The notes under the pieces were generated by a model, which saw nothing but the letters and a program-made list of their open reading frames with translations, was not told where the DNA came from and searched no databases. The position numbers and the translations under genes were made by a program. Of a stretch of 19,070 bases of DNA, positions 1 to 7,747 are shown one piece after another. Origin of the DNA: Humitalea sp038249305 (GTDB taxonomy: Bacteria; Pseudomonadota; Alphaproteobacteria; Acetobacterales; Acetobacteraceae); assembly GCA_038249305.1 (NCBI GenBank), contig JBBRWI010000050.1, positions 1-19,070 on the forward strand, written 5' to 3'. The stretch's first letter is position 1. Each line of letters opens with the position of its first letter.

Positions 1-1
1 A

Positions 2-505
2 CCCGCCGATATCGCCGCCTATGGCCCGCTGTCGGACGAGGCGGGCAACCGCGTCTTCGCGCTCGGCTGGCTGGGCGGCGGGATCGCACGGATCGAGGGT
101 GTGACCGATCGCGACCAGGCGGCGAAGCTGACCGGCACGCGGCTGTATGTGCCGCGCGAAAAACTGCCGCAGCCGGCGGCGGAGGAGTTCTACCTCGCCG
201 ACCTGGTCGGGCTCGACGCCTTTGCCACCGACGGCACGCCCCTGGGCCGCGTCGTGGCGGTCGAGGATTTTGGCGCCGGTCCCTTCCTGACCCTCCGCGA
301 CGCCAAGGGGGGCGAGACGCTGCTGGCCTTTACCCGGCTTGTGGTGCCGGTGGTGGATGTGGCGGGCGGGCGGATCGAGGTGGTGCCGCCCGATGAGGTG
401 ATCGTGCAGCCCGAAGGCTGCGTGGAATCGCTGGCCGACGCCGAACCGCTGCCGCGCCGGTCCCAGCACCGCCGCAACGGCGGCCAGCGGGAGGCCGCGG
501 AGTAA
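2..505 (+). CDS. rimM: Ribosome maturation factor RimM (5' end cut off by window)
   Basis: RimM helps late assembly of the 30S subunit and binds ribosomal protein uS19. The frame is open from base 2, so the start codon lies before the window; an internal GTG at base 101 is not the true start. The visible 167 residues begin inside the N-terminal RimM barrel (PADIAAYGPLSDEAGNRVFA, then ARIEGVTDRDQA and LTGTRLYVPREKLP). The C-terminal PRC-like barrel follows (EEFYLADLVGLDA, GRVVAVEDFGAGP, then VVPVVDVAGGRIEVVPPDEV). After the usual end of the family there is a tail of about 30 residues, rich in Arg and Gln. The stop lies 4 bases before trmD, whose ribosome binding site overlaps the rimM stop, so the two are probably translationally coupled. 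The order rimM-trmD-rplS is widely conserved in bacteria and supports the call. Confidence 0.93.
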   Translation, partial: PADIAAYGPLSDEAGNRVFALGWLGGGIARIEGVTDRDQAAKLTGTRLYVPREKLPQPAAEEFYLADLVGLDAFATDGTPLGRVVAVEDFGAGPFLTLRDAKGGETLLAFTRLVVPVVDVAGGRIEVVPPDEVIVQPEGCVESLADAEPLPRRSQHRRNGGQREAAE

Positions 506-509
506 TCCG

Positions 510-1232
510 ATGTGGCGCGCAACGCTGATCACCCTGTTCCCGGCGATGTTCCCCGGCCCGCTCGGCCAGTCCCTGGCCGGCCGGGCGCTGGCCGAGGGCG
601 TCTGGTCCTGCGAAAGCCTTGACCTGCGCGATTTCGGCCTGGGTCGCCATGCCCAGGTCGATGACACGCCCTTCGGTGGCGGCGCCGGGATGGTGATGCG
701 GCCCGACGTGATCGATGCGGCCTGCGCAGCGGCCCAGGCCGACGGGCGGCCGCTGATCTATCTGACCCCCCGCGGCAAGCCGCTGGCGCAGGCGCTGGTG
801 CGCGACCTCGCGGCGGGGCCGGGGGTGGTGGTGCTCTGCGGCCGGTATGAGGGCGTGGACCAGCGCGTGCTCGATGCGCGGGGCATGCTGGAAATCTCGG
901 TCGGCGACTATGTGCTGTCCGGCGGCGAGCCGGCGGCGCTGGTGCTGCTCGATGCCTGCGTGCGGCTGCTGCCGGGCGTAATGGGCGGGGCGGACAGCGC
1001 GCGGGAGGAATCTTTCGCCGACGGCCTGCTGGAATACCCGCACTATACCCGCCCGGCGGAATGGCAGGGGCGGGCCGTGCCGCCGGTGCTGCTGTCGGGC
1101 AACCACGCCGACATCGCCCGCTGGCGGGCGGCGCAGGCGGCCGAGGCCACGCGCGAACGCCGCCCCGATCTTTGGCAGATACGCGCCGGAACGCAGGGCA
1201 ACACGCTTGCCCCAATCGCCCCGGCACACTAG
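510..1232 (+). CDS. trmD: tRNA (guanine-N1-)-methyltransferase TrmD
   Basis: TrmD uses S-adenosylmethionine to methylate N1 of G37 next to the anticodon in tRNAs that carry G36-G37, which prevents +1 frameshifting. The protein is 240 residues, a normal length. It starts MWRATLITLFPAMFPGPLGQ, the typical N-terminus, and carries the SPOUT trefoil-knot motifs: DDTPFGGGAGMVM near residue 50, LCGRYEGVDQR near 110, and SVGDYVLSGGEPA near 130. It ends with the C-terminal-domain motif LLSGNHADIARWR. The ATG at 510 is preceded by GGAG at 499-502 with 7-base spacing. It lies 4 bases after rimM and 27 bases before rplS, in one operon. The tRNA-Arg at 4973 has G36-G37 and is a likely substrate. Confidence 0.97.
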   Translation: MWRATLITLFPAMFPGPLGQSLAGRALAEGVWSCESLDLRDFGLGRHAQVDDTPFGGGAGMVMRPDVIDAACAAAQADGRPLIYLTPRGKPLAQALVRDLAAGPGVVVLCGRYEGVDQRVLDARGMLEISVGDYVLSGGEPAALVLLDACVRLLPGVMGGADSAREESFADGLLEYPHYTRPAEWQGRAVPPVLLSGNHADIARWRAAQAAEATRERRPDLWQIRAGTQGNTLAPIAPAH

Positions 1233-1259
1233 GAACCGTTTTCGAAAAGGACCCATGTC

Positions 1260-1664
1260 ATGAATCTTTTACAAGCCTTTGATGCGGAGCAGGTCGCCCG
1301 CCTGACCGCCACCCGCGCGATCCCCGAATTCGTGGCCGGCGATACGCTGCGCGTGATGGTCAAGGTCGTCGAAGGCGAACGCAGCCGCGTGCAGGCCTAT
1401 GAGGGCGTGGTCATCGCCCGGTCGAACAAGGGGCTGCACAGCAACTTCACCGTCCGCAAGCTGAGCTACGGTGAGGGTGTGGAGCGCGTCTTCCCGCTGT
1501 ACAGCCCGAACATCGCCGAGATCGTGGTCGTGCGTCGCGGTCGCGTGCGGCGCGCGAAGCTGTATTACCTGCGTGGCCGTACCGGCAAGTCGGCGCGCAT
1601 CGCCGAGAAGGTGGTGGCCCGGCCGGTGAAGGGCGCCGCCGCGGCGCCCGCGACCGAAGCCTGA
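1260..1664 (+). CDS. rplS: 50S ribosomal protein bL19
   Basis: bL19 sits at the interface of the 30S and 50S subunits. The 134-residue product shows the family signatures IPEFVAGDTLRVMVKVVEG, RVQAYEGVVIARSNKGLHSN, FTVRKLSYGEGVERVFPLYS and the basic RRGRVRRAKLYYLRGRTGKS. It is longer than the E. coli protein (115 residues) because of an Ala/Pro-rich tail (VKGAAAAPATEA), which is common in alphaproteobacteria. AAGGA at 1247-1251 lies 8 bases before the ATG at 1260; another ATG at 1255 is in a different frame and poorly spaced. It is the last gene of the rimM-trmD-rplS operon and is followed by a GC-rich hairpin. Confidence 0.97.
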   Translation: MNLLQAFDAEQVARLTATRAIPEFVAGDTLRVMVKVVEGERSRVQAYEGVVIARSNKGLHSNFTVRKLSYGEGVERVFPLYSPNIAEIVVVRRGRVRRAKLYYLRGRTGKSARIAEKVVARPVKGAAAAPATEA

Positions 1665-1672
1665 CATTGGCG

Positions 1673-1692
1673 CGCCCCCCGGCCGGGGGGCG
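1673..1692. terminator. GC-rich hairpin after rplS
   Basis: CGCCCCCC (1673-1680) and GGGGGGCG (1685-1692) are perfect inverted arms around GGCC, nine bases after the rplS stop. No T-tract follows, so it may be a weak terminator, an attenuation point or an mRNA 3'-end stabiliser between rplS and leuC. Confidence 0.45.
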
Positions 1693-1751
1693 TCGCAGGG
1701 GCCGCCCGACCAGCATCGCACGGGCCGCCCCCCAATCACCCGGGGGAAGCC

Positions 1752-3167
1752 ATGGCCGACGCGCCACGCACGCTGTTCGACAAGATCTGGGCCGCCCATG
1801 TGGTAGAAACCCTGCCGGATGGCACCGCGCTGCTCTATATCGACCGCCACCTCACGCATGAGGTGACGAGCCCGCAGGCTTTCGAAGGCTTGCGCGCCGC
1901 GGGCCGAAAAGTGCGCCGGCCGGATGCGACCATCGCCGTTGTCGATCACAACGTGCCGACCTCGGCCGACCGGCTGACCGCGGTGAACGAACCCGAAAGC
2001 GCGTTGCAGATCGCGACGCTGGAACGCAACGTCGCCGAATTCGGCGTGCCCTATATTCCGCTGGACGATATCCGCCAGGGCATCGTGCATGTGATCGGGC
2101 CGGAACTGGGCCTGTCCCTGCCGGGCATCACGCTGGTCTGCGGCGACAGCCATACCTCGACCCACGGCGCGCTCGGCGCGCTGGCCTTCGGTATCGGCAC
2201 CAGCGAGGTCGAACACGTCCTGGCGACCCAGACGCTGCTCCAGAAACCGGCGAAGAACATGCGCGTCACGGTCGATGGCGTGCTCCCGAAGGGATGCACC
2301 GCCAAGGACATCGTGCTGGCCATCATCGGCCGTATCGGCACTGCCGGCGGCACCGGGCATGTCATCGAATTCGCCGGCAGCGCGATCCGCGCGCTCGACA
2401 TGGCCGGGCGGATGACCGTGTGCAACATGTCGATCGAGGCCGGCGCCCGCGCTGGGATGATAGCGCCGGACGAGACGACCTTCGCCTACGTCGCCGGCAA
2501 GCAATTCGCGCCCAAGGGTGAGGCCCTGGACCAGGCCATCGCCTGGTGGAAGACCCTGCCCTCCGACGCCCTCGCTGCTTTCGACCGCGAGGTCACGATC
2601 GACGCCGCGACCATCGCCCCCATGGTCACCTGGGGCACCAACCCCGAGGCGGTGCTGCCAATCACCGGCGTCGTGCCAGACCCGGCCGCCGAACCCGACC
2701 TGGAACGCCGCGCGCAGATCCAGCGCATGCTCGACTACATGGCGCTGACCCCGGGCCAGAAGCTGGACGAAGTGCCGATCGACGTGGTCTTCATCGGCTC
2801 CTGCACCAATTCGCGTATCGAGGATATTCGCGCCGCGGCCGCCGTCGCCCGCGGCCGCCATGTCGCACCGAACGTGCGCGCGCTGGTGGTGCCGGGCTCG
2901 GGCCTCGTGAAGCGCCAGGCCGAGGCAGAGGGGCTGGACCGCATCCTGCTGGACGCTGGCTTCGAGTGGCGGGAAGCGGGGTGTTCGATGTGCCTCGGCA
3001 TGAACCCCGACAAGCTCACCCCCGGGCAACGCAGCGCCAGCACCTCCAACCGCAACTTCGAGGGCCGCCAGGGGCCGGGCGGGCGCACGCACCTCGTCTC
3101 CCCCGCCATGGCCGCCGCCGCGGCCGTCACCGGCCGCCTGACCGATGTGCGGGAGCTGCTGGCATGA
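1752..3167 (+). CDS. leuC: 3-isopropylmalate dehydratase large subunit
   Basis: LeuC with LeuD isomerises 2-isopropylmalate to 3-isopropylmalate in leucine synthesis, using a [4Fe-4S] cluster. The product has 471 residues (E. coli has 466). The three cluster cysteines are visible: C351 in GSCTNSRIED, and C411 and C414 in GCSMCLGMNPDKL. Other aconitase-family motifs are TLFDKIWAAHVV at the N-terminus, VDHNVPT, CGDSHTSTHGALGALAFGIG, TSNRNFEGRQGPGGRTHL and LVSPAMAAAAAVTG. The ATG follows a GGGGGAAG stretch (1742-1749). The stop overlaps the leuD start (ATGA at 3164-3167), which points to coupled translation of the two subunits. Confidence 0.97.
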   Translation: MADAPRTLFDKIWAAHVVETLPDGTALLYIDRHLTHEVTSPQAFEGLRAAGRKVRRPDATIAVVDHNVPTSADRLTAVNEPESALQIATLERNVAEFGVPYIPLDDIRQGIVHVIGPELGLSLPGITLVCGDSHTSTHGALGALAFGIGTSEVEHVLATQTLLQKPAKNMRVTVDGVLPKGCTAKDIVLAIIGRIGTAGGTGHVIEFAGSAIRALDMAGRMTVCNMSIEAGARAGMIAPDETTFAYVAGKQFAPKGEALDQAIAWWKTLPSDALAAFDREVTIDAATIAPMVTWGTNPEAVLPITGVVPDPAAEPDLERRAQIQRMLDYMALTPGQKLDEVPIDVVFIGSCTNSRIEDIRAAAAVARGRHVAPNVRALVVPGSGLVKRQAEAEGLDRILLDAGFEWREAGCSMCLGMNPDKLTPGQRSASTSNRNFEGRQGPGGRTHLVSPAMAAAAAVTGRLTDVRELLA

Positions 3168-3796
3168 CCCCCTTCACCACCCTGACCGGCATCGCGGCCC
3201 CCCTGCCGCTGGCCAATGTCGATACCGACAAGATCATTCCCGCCCGGCACCTCAAGACCATCCAGCGCACCGGGCTTGGCCGACACCTGTTCGACACGCT
3301 GCGCTACAACGCGGATGGGTCGGAGAACCCGGATTTCGTGCTGAACCGCGAACCCTATCGCCATGCGGAAATCCTGATCGCCTATGAGAACTTCGGCTGC
3401 GGTTCGTCGCGCGAACATGCGCCCTGGGCGCTGCTGGATTTCGGCATCCGCTGCGTGATCGCGCCCGATTTCGCCGATATCTTCCATGGCAATGCCTTCA
3501 AGAACGGCATCCTGCCGATCAAGCTGCCGCGCGCGGTCTGCGAGCAGCTGATGGAAGACAGCCGCCTCGGCGCGAATGCCCGCGTCACCATCGACCTCGA
3601 ACGCCAAGTGGTGGTGCGACCGAATGGCGAGGAAATCAGTTTCGATGTCGATTCATTAAGCCGCAGGATGCTACTGGAGGGGCTGGACGAGATCGGCCAG
3701 ACCCTCGGCCACACCCGGGCGATCGATGCCTATGAGGCTACCCAAAAACCCTGGCTGTCCGGCCCGGGCACCACGGCCTTGGGAAACCTGCCCTGA
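3164..3796 (+). CDS. leuD: 3-isopropylmalate dehydratase small subunit
   Basis: LeuD is the swivelling-domain subunit that completes the isopropylmalate isomerase with LeuC. The ATG at 3164 overlaps the leuC stop and gives a 210-residue protein of normal size; the same frame is open much further upstream within leuC, but the N-terminus MTPFTTLTGIAAPLPLANVD fits the family. Characteristic motifs are NVDTDKIIPARHLK, ENFGCGSSREHAPWAL, GIRCVIAPDFADIFHGNAFK and NGILPIKLP. It belongs to the leuCDB operon, with 13 bases between its stop and leuB. Confidence 0.96.
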   Translation: MTPFTTLTGIAAPLPLANVDTDKIIPARHLKTIQRTGLGRHLFDTLRYNADGSENPDFVLNREPYRHAEILIAYENFGCGSSREHAPWALLDFGIRCVIAPDFADIFHGNAFKNGILPIKLPRAVCEQLMEDSRLGANARVTIDLERQVVVRPNGEEISFDVDSLSRRMLLEGLDEIGQTLGHTRAIDAYEATQKPWLSGPGTTALGNLP

Positions 3797-3809
3797 TGGA
3801 GCCCATGCC

Positions 3810-4922
3810 ATGATCGCCAACAAGCGCCTGCTGGTCCTGCCGGGGGACGGAATCGGCCCCGAGGTGATGCGCGAAGTGCGCCGCGTCATCGACTGGATGG
3901 ACCGCCGCCGCAGCGTGACCTTTGCGATCGACGAGGGGCTGGTCGGCGGTGCGGCGATCGACGCGATGGACCACCCCTGCCCGGATGAGACGCTGGCGCA
4001 GGCACGGGCCTGCGACGCGGTGCTGTTCGGCAGCGTCGGCGGCCCGAAATGGGACAGCCTGCCGTTCAACAAGCGGCCGGAACTGGGCATCCTGCGCCTG
4101 CGGCAGGAGCTGGGGCTTTTCGCCAACCTGCGCCCGGCGCGGGTGATGGAGGCGCTGGTCGATGCGTCGAGCCTGAAGCCCGAACTGGTGCGCGGCCTCG
4201 ACATCATGATCGTGCGGGAGAGCACGGGCGGCCTCTATTTCGGCGAACCGCGCGGGATCGAGATCCTGTCCGACGGCCGGCGCCGCGGCATCGACACCGA
4301 GGTCTATGACGAGACGGAAATCGCCCGCGTCGCCCGGGTCGCCTTCGCCCTGGCGCGTCGTCGTTCGGGCAAGCTGACCAGCGTGGACAAGGCCAATGTC
4401 ATGCAGTCCGGGCGGCTCTGGCGCGCGGTGGTGACGGAGGTCGGCGCCGCCGAATTCCGCGATGTCGCCTTGTCCCACATGTATGCCGACAACTGCGCGA
4501 TGCAGTTGGCCAGCCGGCCGAAGCAGTTCGACGTGATCCTGGGCAGCAACCTGTTCGGTGACCTGCTGTCGGACCTGGCGGCGGCGCTGACCGGTTCGCT
4601 CGGCATGCTGCCCTCGGCCACCATGGGCGCGCCGGATGAAACCGGCCGCAGGCTGGCGCTGTATGAGCCCATCCATGGCTCCGCCCCCGACATCGCCGGC
4701 AATGGGACTGCCAATCCCTGCGCCCAGATACTGTCCTTCGCGATGCTGCTGCGGCTGTCCTTCGGGCTGGACGAGGAGGCCCTGCTGATCGAAACCGCGG
4801 TCGAGAACGTGCTGGCCGGTGGCCTGCGCACGGCCGATATCATGCAGCCAGGCCGCGCCCGCGTCGGCACCACCGTCATGGGGGAGGCCGTGGTGCGCGA
4901 GTTGGACAAGCTGGCCGCGTAA
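3810..4922 (+). CDS. leuB: 3-isopropylmalate dehydrogenase
   Basis: LeuB oxidises and decarboxylates 3-isopropylmalate to 2-ketoisocaproate with NAD+. The frame is open upstream of 3810, but the ATG at 3810 has GGAG at 3798-3801 and gives MIANKRLLVLPGDGIGPEVM, the usual N-terminus; the protein is 370 residues. The isopropylmalate-recognition segment ELGILRLRQELGLFANLRPA is intact, including the leucines that contact the isopropyl group. VRESTGGLYFGEPRG follows. Catalytic and metal residues are K194 (VDKANVM), D227 (YADNCAM), D251 and D255 (NLFGDLLSDLAAALTG). IHGSAPDIAGNGTANP is the NAD-loop motif. It is the last gene of leuCDB. A second member of the same enzyme family lies at 13809-14894. 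Confidence 0.97.
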   Translation: MIANKRLLVLPGDGIGPEVMREVRRVIDWMDRRRSVTFAIDEGLVGGAAIDAMDHPCPDETLAQARACDAVLFGSVGGPKWDSLPFNKRPELGILRLRQELGLFANLRPARVMEALVDASSLKPELVRGLDIMIVRESTGGLYFGEPRGIEILSDGRRRGIDTEVYDETEIARVARVAFALARRRSGKLTSVDKANVMQSGRLWRAVVTEVGAAEFRDVALSHMYADNCAMQLASRPKQFDVILGSNLFGDLLSDLAAALTGSLGMLPSATMGAPDETGRRLALYEPIHGSAPDIAGNGTANPCAQILSFAMLLRLSFGLDEEALLIETAVENVLAGGLRTADIMQPGRARVGTTVMGEAVVRELDKLAA

Positions 4923-4925
4923 CGC

Positions 4926-4945
4926 CGGGGGTTGCGGCGCCCCCG
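4926..4945. terminator. Possible hairpin terminator after leuB
   Basis: CGGGGG (4926-4931) and CCCCCG (4940-4945) can pair across an 8-base loop three bases after the leuB stop. There is no T-run, and the sequence overlaps the proposed -35 element of the tRNA promoter. Confidence 0.35.
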
Positions 4946-4960
4946 CCACTCCGCTATCTG
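4932..4960 (+). promoter_or_regulatory. Likely promoter of tRNA-Arg
   Basis: TTGCGG (4932-4937), a 17-base spacer and TATCTG (4955-4960) resemble a sigma-70 promoter. The expected transcription start near 4967 is just before the mature tRNA 5' end at 4973. The -10 part belongs to a GCTAYCCT-like motif that recurs before other genes in the window. Confidence 0.5.
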
Positions 4961-4972
4961 ACCCCGCACTGC

Positions 4973-5049
4973 GCGCCCGTAGCTCAACTGGATAGAGCGC
5001 TAGACTACGGATCTGGAGGTTGGGAGTTCGAACCTTCCCGGGCGCGCCA
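4973..5049 (+). tRNA. tRNA-Arg, anticodon ACG
   Basis: A full cloverleaf can be folded by eye over 77 bases. The acceptor stem is GCGCCCG with CGGGCGC (5039-5045), discriminator G5046, and encoded CCA at 5047-5049. The D stem is GCTC/GAGC with GG in the loop. The anticodon stem CTAGA/TCTGG encloses the loop CTACGGA, so the anticodon is ACG (A34 expected to be converted to inosine, reading CGU, CGC and CGA). The T arm is GGGAG-TTCGAAC-CTTCC with one G-U pair. Position 37 is G preceded by G36, which makes this tRNA a predicted TrmD substrate. Confidence 0.96.
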
Positions 5050-5072
5050 GTTCCCCTTTTGCCTGTGAAACC

Positions 5073-5094
5073 GCTACCCTCCGGCCCCGGAGGA
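5073..5094 (+). promoter_or_regulatory. Candidate -10 element and Shine-Dalgarno of hmgA
   Basis: GCTACCCT at 5073-5080 matches the motif seen before the tctB and metallophosphoesterase genes; GGAGGA at 5089-5094 is a strong ribosome binding site 7 bases before the ATG. No convincing -35 element is visible. If this -10 is real, the 5' leader is only about 15 bases. Confidence 0.35.
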
Positions 5095-5101
5095 TAAGCG
5101 C

Positions 5102-6421
5102 ATGGATCAGATCTCTCGCCTCGGCACCGCCGGCTACCTCTCGGGCTTCGGCAATGCCTTCGAAACCGAGGCCCTGCCCGGTGCCCTGCCGGTCGGGCGC
5201 AACAGTCCGCAGCGCTGCGCCTATGGGCTCTATGCCGAACAACTCTCCGGCTCGCCCTTCACCGCGCCGCGCGCCAGCAACGAAAGGTCGTGGCTCTACC
5301 GCATACGCCCCACGGTCAGGCATTGGGGGCGGTTCCGCCGCGCCGACCAGCGAATGTTCCGCAGCGCGCCCTGCGCCGAGGTCGAAATCCCGCCCGCGCC
5401 GATGCGCTGGGACCCGATCGCCATTCCCGCGGCCGCGGGGAATTTCATCGAAGGCATCCACACCGCCACCACCGCGGGCGATGCCACGGCGCAGAACGGC
5501 ATGGCGGCCCATCTCTTCTTCGCCACCCGGTCGATGACGGAGGAGGTCTTCTACAACGCCGATGGCGAGATGCTGATCCTGCCGCAGCAGGGCGCGCTGC
5601 GTTTCCGCACCGAATTCGGCATCATCGACGCCGCCCCCGGGGAAATCGCCGTCATCCCGCGCGGCGTGAAATTCGCGGTGGACCTGCCCGACGGCCCGGC
5701 GCGCGGCTACATCTGCGAGAACTACGGCGGCGCCTTCACCCTGCCCGAACGCGGCCCGATCGGGGCGAATTGCCTCGCCAATCCGCGCGACTTCCTGACC
5801 CCGGCCGCCTGGTACGAGGACCGTGAGGTGCCGGTCGCGCTGACCGTCAAATACGGCGGTACGCTATGGACCACCGACCTGCCCCATTCGCCGTTGGATG
5901 TGGTCGCCTGGCACGGCAATTACGCGCCCTACAAATACGACCTGCGGCGGTTTTCGCCGGTCGGGCCGGTGCTGTTCGACCATGCCGACCCGTCGATCTT
6001 CACGACCCTGACGGCACCATCGGAAACCCCGGGCACCGCCAACGTCGATTTCGTGATCTTCCCCGACCGCTGGTCGGTCACCGAGGACACGTTTCGGCCG
6101 CCCTGGTACCACATGAACGTGATGAGCGAGTTCATGGGCCTGCTCTACGGCGTCTATGATGCCAAGCCCGAGGGGTTCCGCCCCGGCGGCTTTTCGCTGC
6201 ACAACTGCATGCTGCCGCACGGGCCGGATGCGGAGGCGTTCCAGGCGGCCTCCACCGTCGATCTCAAGCCGCACCGGATGCGCGACACCATGGCCTTCAT
6301 GTTCGAAACGCGTCTGCCGCAGCGGGTGACCGCCTGGGCGGCGGGGCATCCGGCGCTGCGGGGGGATTACCTCGACTGCTGGGATGGTCTGGTGCGGCGT
6401 TTCGATCCGACCCGCCGATGA
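5102..6421 (+). CDS. hmgA: Homogentisate 1,2-dioxygenase
   Basis: HmgA opens the ring of homogentisate with O2 to give maleylacetoacetate, in tyrosine and phenylalanine breakdown. The 439-residue product matches the family length (human 445) and begins with the typical GYLSGFGNAFETEALPGALP and GLYAEQLSGSPFTAPR. The Fe(II) site can be read by comparison with the human enzyme: H337 and E343 in WYHMNVMSEFMG, and H373 in HNCMLPHGPD, with H367 as the nearby active-site histidine. Other family segments are ENYGGAFTLPERGPIGANCL and AWHGNYAPYKYDLRRFSPVG. A strong GGAGGA site fixes the ATG at 5102. Its stop overlaps the fahA start (ATGA at 6418-6421), so the two consecutive pathway enzymes are coupled. 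Confidence 0.97.
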   Translation: MDQISRLGTAGYLSGFGNAFETEALPGALPVGRNSPQRCAYGLYAEQLSGSPFTAPRASNERSWLYRIRPTVRHWGRFRRADQRMFRSAPCAEVEIPPAPMRWDPIAIPAAAGNFIEGIHTATTAGDATAQNGMAAHLFFATRSMTEEVFYNADGEMLILPQQGALRFRTEFGIIDAAPGEIAVIPRGVKFAVDLPDGPARGYICENYGGAFTLPERGPIGANCLANPRDFLTPAAWYEDREVPVALTVKYGGTLWTTDLPHSPLDVVAWHGNYAPYKYDLRRFSPVGPVLFDHADPSIFTTLTAPSETPGTANVDFVIFPDRWSVTEDTFRPPWYHMNVMSEFMGLLYGVYDAKPEGFRPGGFSLHNCMLPHGPDAEAFQAASTVDLKPHRMRDTMAFMFETRLPQRVTAWAAGHPALRGDYLDCWDGLVRRFDPTRR

Positions 6422-7686
6422 TCGACGCGACGCATGATCCGGGGCTGACCTCCTGGGTCGCCTCGGCCAATGGGCACTCGGATTTCCCGATCCAGAACCT
6501 GCCGCTTGGCGTGGCGCCGCGTGGGGCGGTGGCGATCGGCGACCAGGTGCTCGATCTCGCGGTCGCGGCGACGGTGCTGGAGGGGGCTGCGCGGGAAGCC
6601 GCCCTCGCCGGGGCCGGGGCGACGCTGAACCCGCTGCTGGCGCTGGGGGCCGGGCACCGCCGGGCCTTGCGCGCCGGGCTGTCGGCGGCGCTGGCGGCCG
6701 GCAGCCGGCACCAGGCCGCATTGGCGCCGCACCTGCACGCCGACGCCGCCGTGCTGCCCGCGCGGGTCGGCGACTACACCGATTTCTATGCCGGCATCCA
6801 TCATGCAACCAACGTCGGGCGGCTGTTCCGGCCGGATGCGCCGCTGCTGCCGAACTACAAGCACATCCCCATCGGCTACCACGGGCGGGCGTCGTCGCTG
6901 CTGCCCTCCGGCACCGCGATCCGGCGGCCGAACGGGCAGCGCAAGCCGGCCAATGATTCCGATCCGTCCTTCGGCCCGTCGCGCAACCTGGATTACGAAT
7001 TGGAACTGGGGGTCTGGATCGGGCCGGGCAATGCGCTGGGCACGCCCATTCCGATCGGGCAGGCCGCCGACCACATCGCCGGCTTCTGCCTGCTCAACGA
7101 CTGGTCCGCCCGCGACATCCAGGGCTGGGAATACCAGCCGCTGGGGCCGTTCCTGGCCAAGAGCTTCGCCACCACGGTCTCCCCCTGGATCGTGACGCCG
7201 GAAGCCCTCGCACCGTTCCGGGTGGCGCAGGCGCAGCGCCCGGCGGGCGATCCGGCACCGATGGCGTATCTGTGGGATGCAGCCGACCAGGCGGCGGGCG
7301 CGCTGGACCTGCGGCTGGAGGTGTATCTGCTGACCCCCGGCCTCGCGGCCCAAAGCCTGCCGCCGCAGCGCCTGTCGCAGGGCACGTCGCGGGACCTGTA
7401 CTGGACTGTGGCGCAGTTGGTCGCGCATCACACCAGCGGCGGCTGCAATTTGATGCCCGGGGACCTGTTCGGCACGGGGACCATCTCGGGCGCCGAGCCC
7501 GGCAGCCAGGGCAGCCTGCTGGAAATCACCCAGGGCGGGCGGCAGCCGCTGGCCCTGGCTTCGGGCGAGACGCGGCGCTTCCTGGAGGATGGCGACGAGG
7601 TTTCGCTGGTCGCGCGCGCCGCGCGGGAGGGGTTTGTCGGTATCGGCTTCGGGCCGTGCCGTGCCGTGGTGCTGGCGGCTGCTTGA
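6418..7686 (+). CDS. fahA: Fumarylacetoacetase
   Basis: Fumarylacetoacetase splits fumarylacetoacetate into fumarate and acetoacetate, the last step of homogentisate breakdown. The protein has 422 residues (human 419). The N-terminus contains SDFPIQNLPLGV, like eukaryotic FAH. Active-site residues align with the human enzyme: D122 and H129 in DFYAGIHHATNVG, E194 and E196 in NLDYELELGVWIGPGN, D228 in LNDWSARDIQGWEYQPLG, and K248 in FLAKSF. SYHGRA-type and DLFGTGTISGAEPGSQG motifs are also present (YHGRASSLLPSG here). Maleylacetoacetate isomerase, needed between HmgA and FahA, is not in the window. A strong hairpin follows the stop. Confidence 0.97.
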   Translation: MIDATHDPGLTSWVASANGHSDFPIQNLPLGVAPRGAVAIGDQVLDLAVAATVLEGAAREAALAGAGATLNPLLALGAGHRRALRAGLSAALAAGSRHQAALAPHLHADAAVLPARVGDYTDFYAGIHHATNVGRLFRPDAPLLPNYKHIPIGYHGRASSLLPSGTAIRRPNGQRKPANDSDPSFGPSRNLDYELELGVWIGPGNALGTPIPIGQAADHIAGFCLLNDWSARDIQGWEYQPLGPFLAKSFATTVSPWIVTPEALAPFRVAQAQRPAGDPAPMAYLWDAADQAAGALDLRLEVYLLTPGLAAQSLPPQRLSQGTSRDLYWTVAQLVAHHTSGGCNLMPGDLFGTGTISGAEPGSQGSLLEITQGGRQPLALASGETRRFLEDGDEVSLVARAAREGFVGIGFGPCRAVVLAAA

Positions 7687-7692
7687 CGTCGC

Positions 7693-7719
7693 CGGGGCGG
7701 GCCAGACTGGCCCGCCCCG
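7693..7719. terminator. Bidirectional hairpin terminator between fahA and the DUF1194 gene
   Basis: A perfect 12-base stem, CGGGGCGGGCCA (7693-7704) with TGGCCCGCCCCG (7708-7719), has a 3-base loop. It lies six bases after the fahA stop and 28 bases beyond the end of the convergent minus-strand gene, so it may serve both. A T-tract is absent, as is common in very GC-rich genomes. Confidence 0.65.
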
Positions 7720-7747
7720 TGCCCTGTTCGGTCTGGACCGGGTTCGG

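Noticed and set aside
1269..3092. A 607-codon open frame on the minus strand opposite rplS and leuC
   Set aside because: Long antisense frames are expected at this GC content; it shows no family motif and covers clear plus-strand genes.
2546..3796. An extended leuD reading frame starting inside leuC, as a possible fusion
   Set aside because: The upstream part is Arg/Pro-rich shadow of leuC; the ATG at 3164 with the ATGA overlap gives a normal LeuD.
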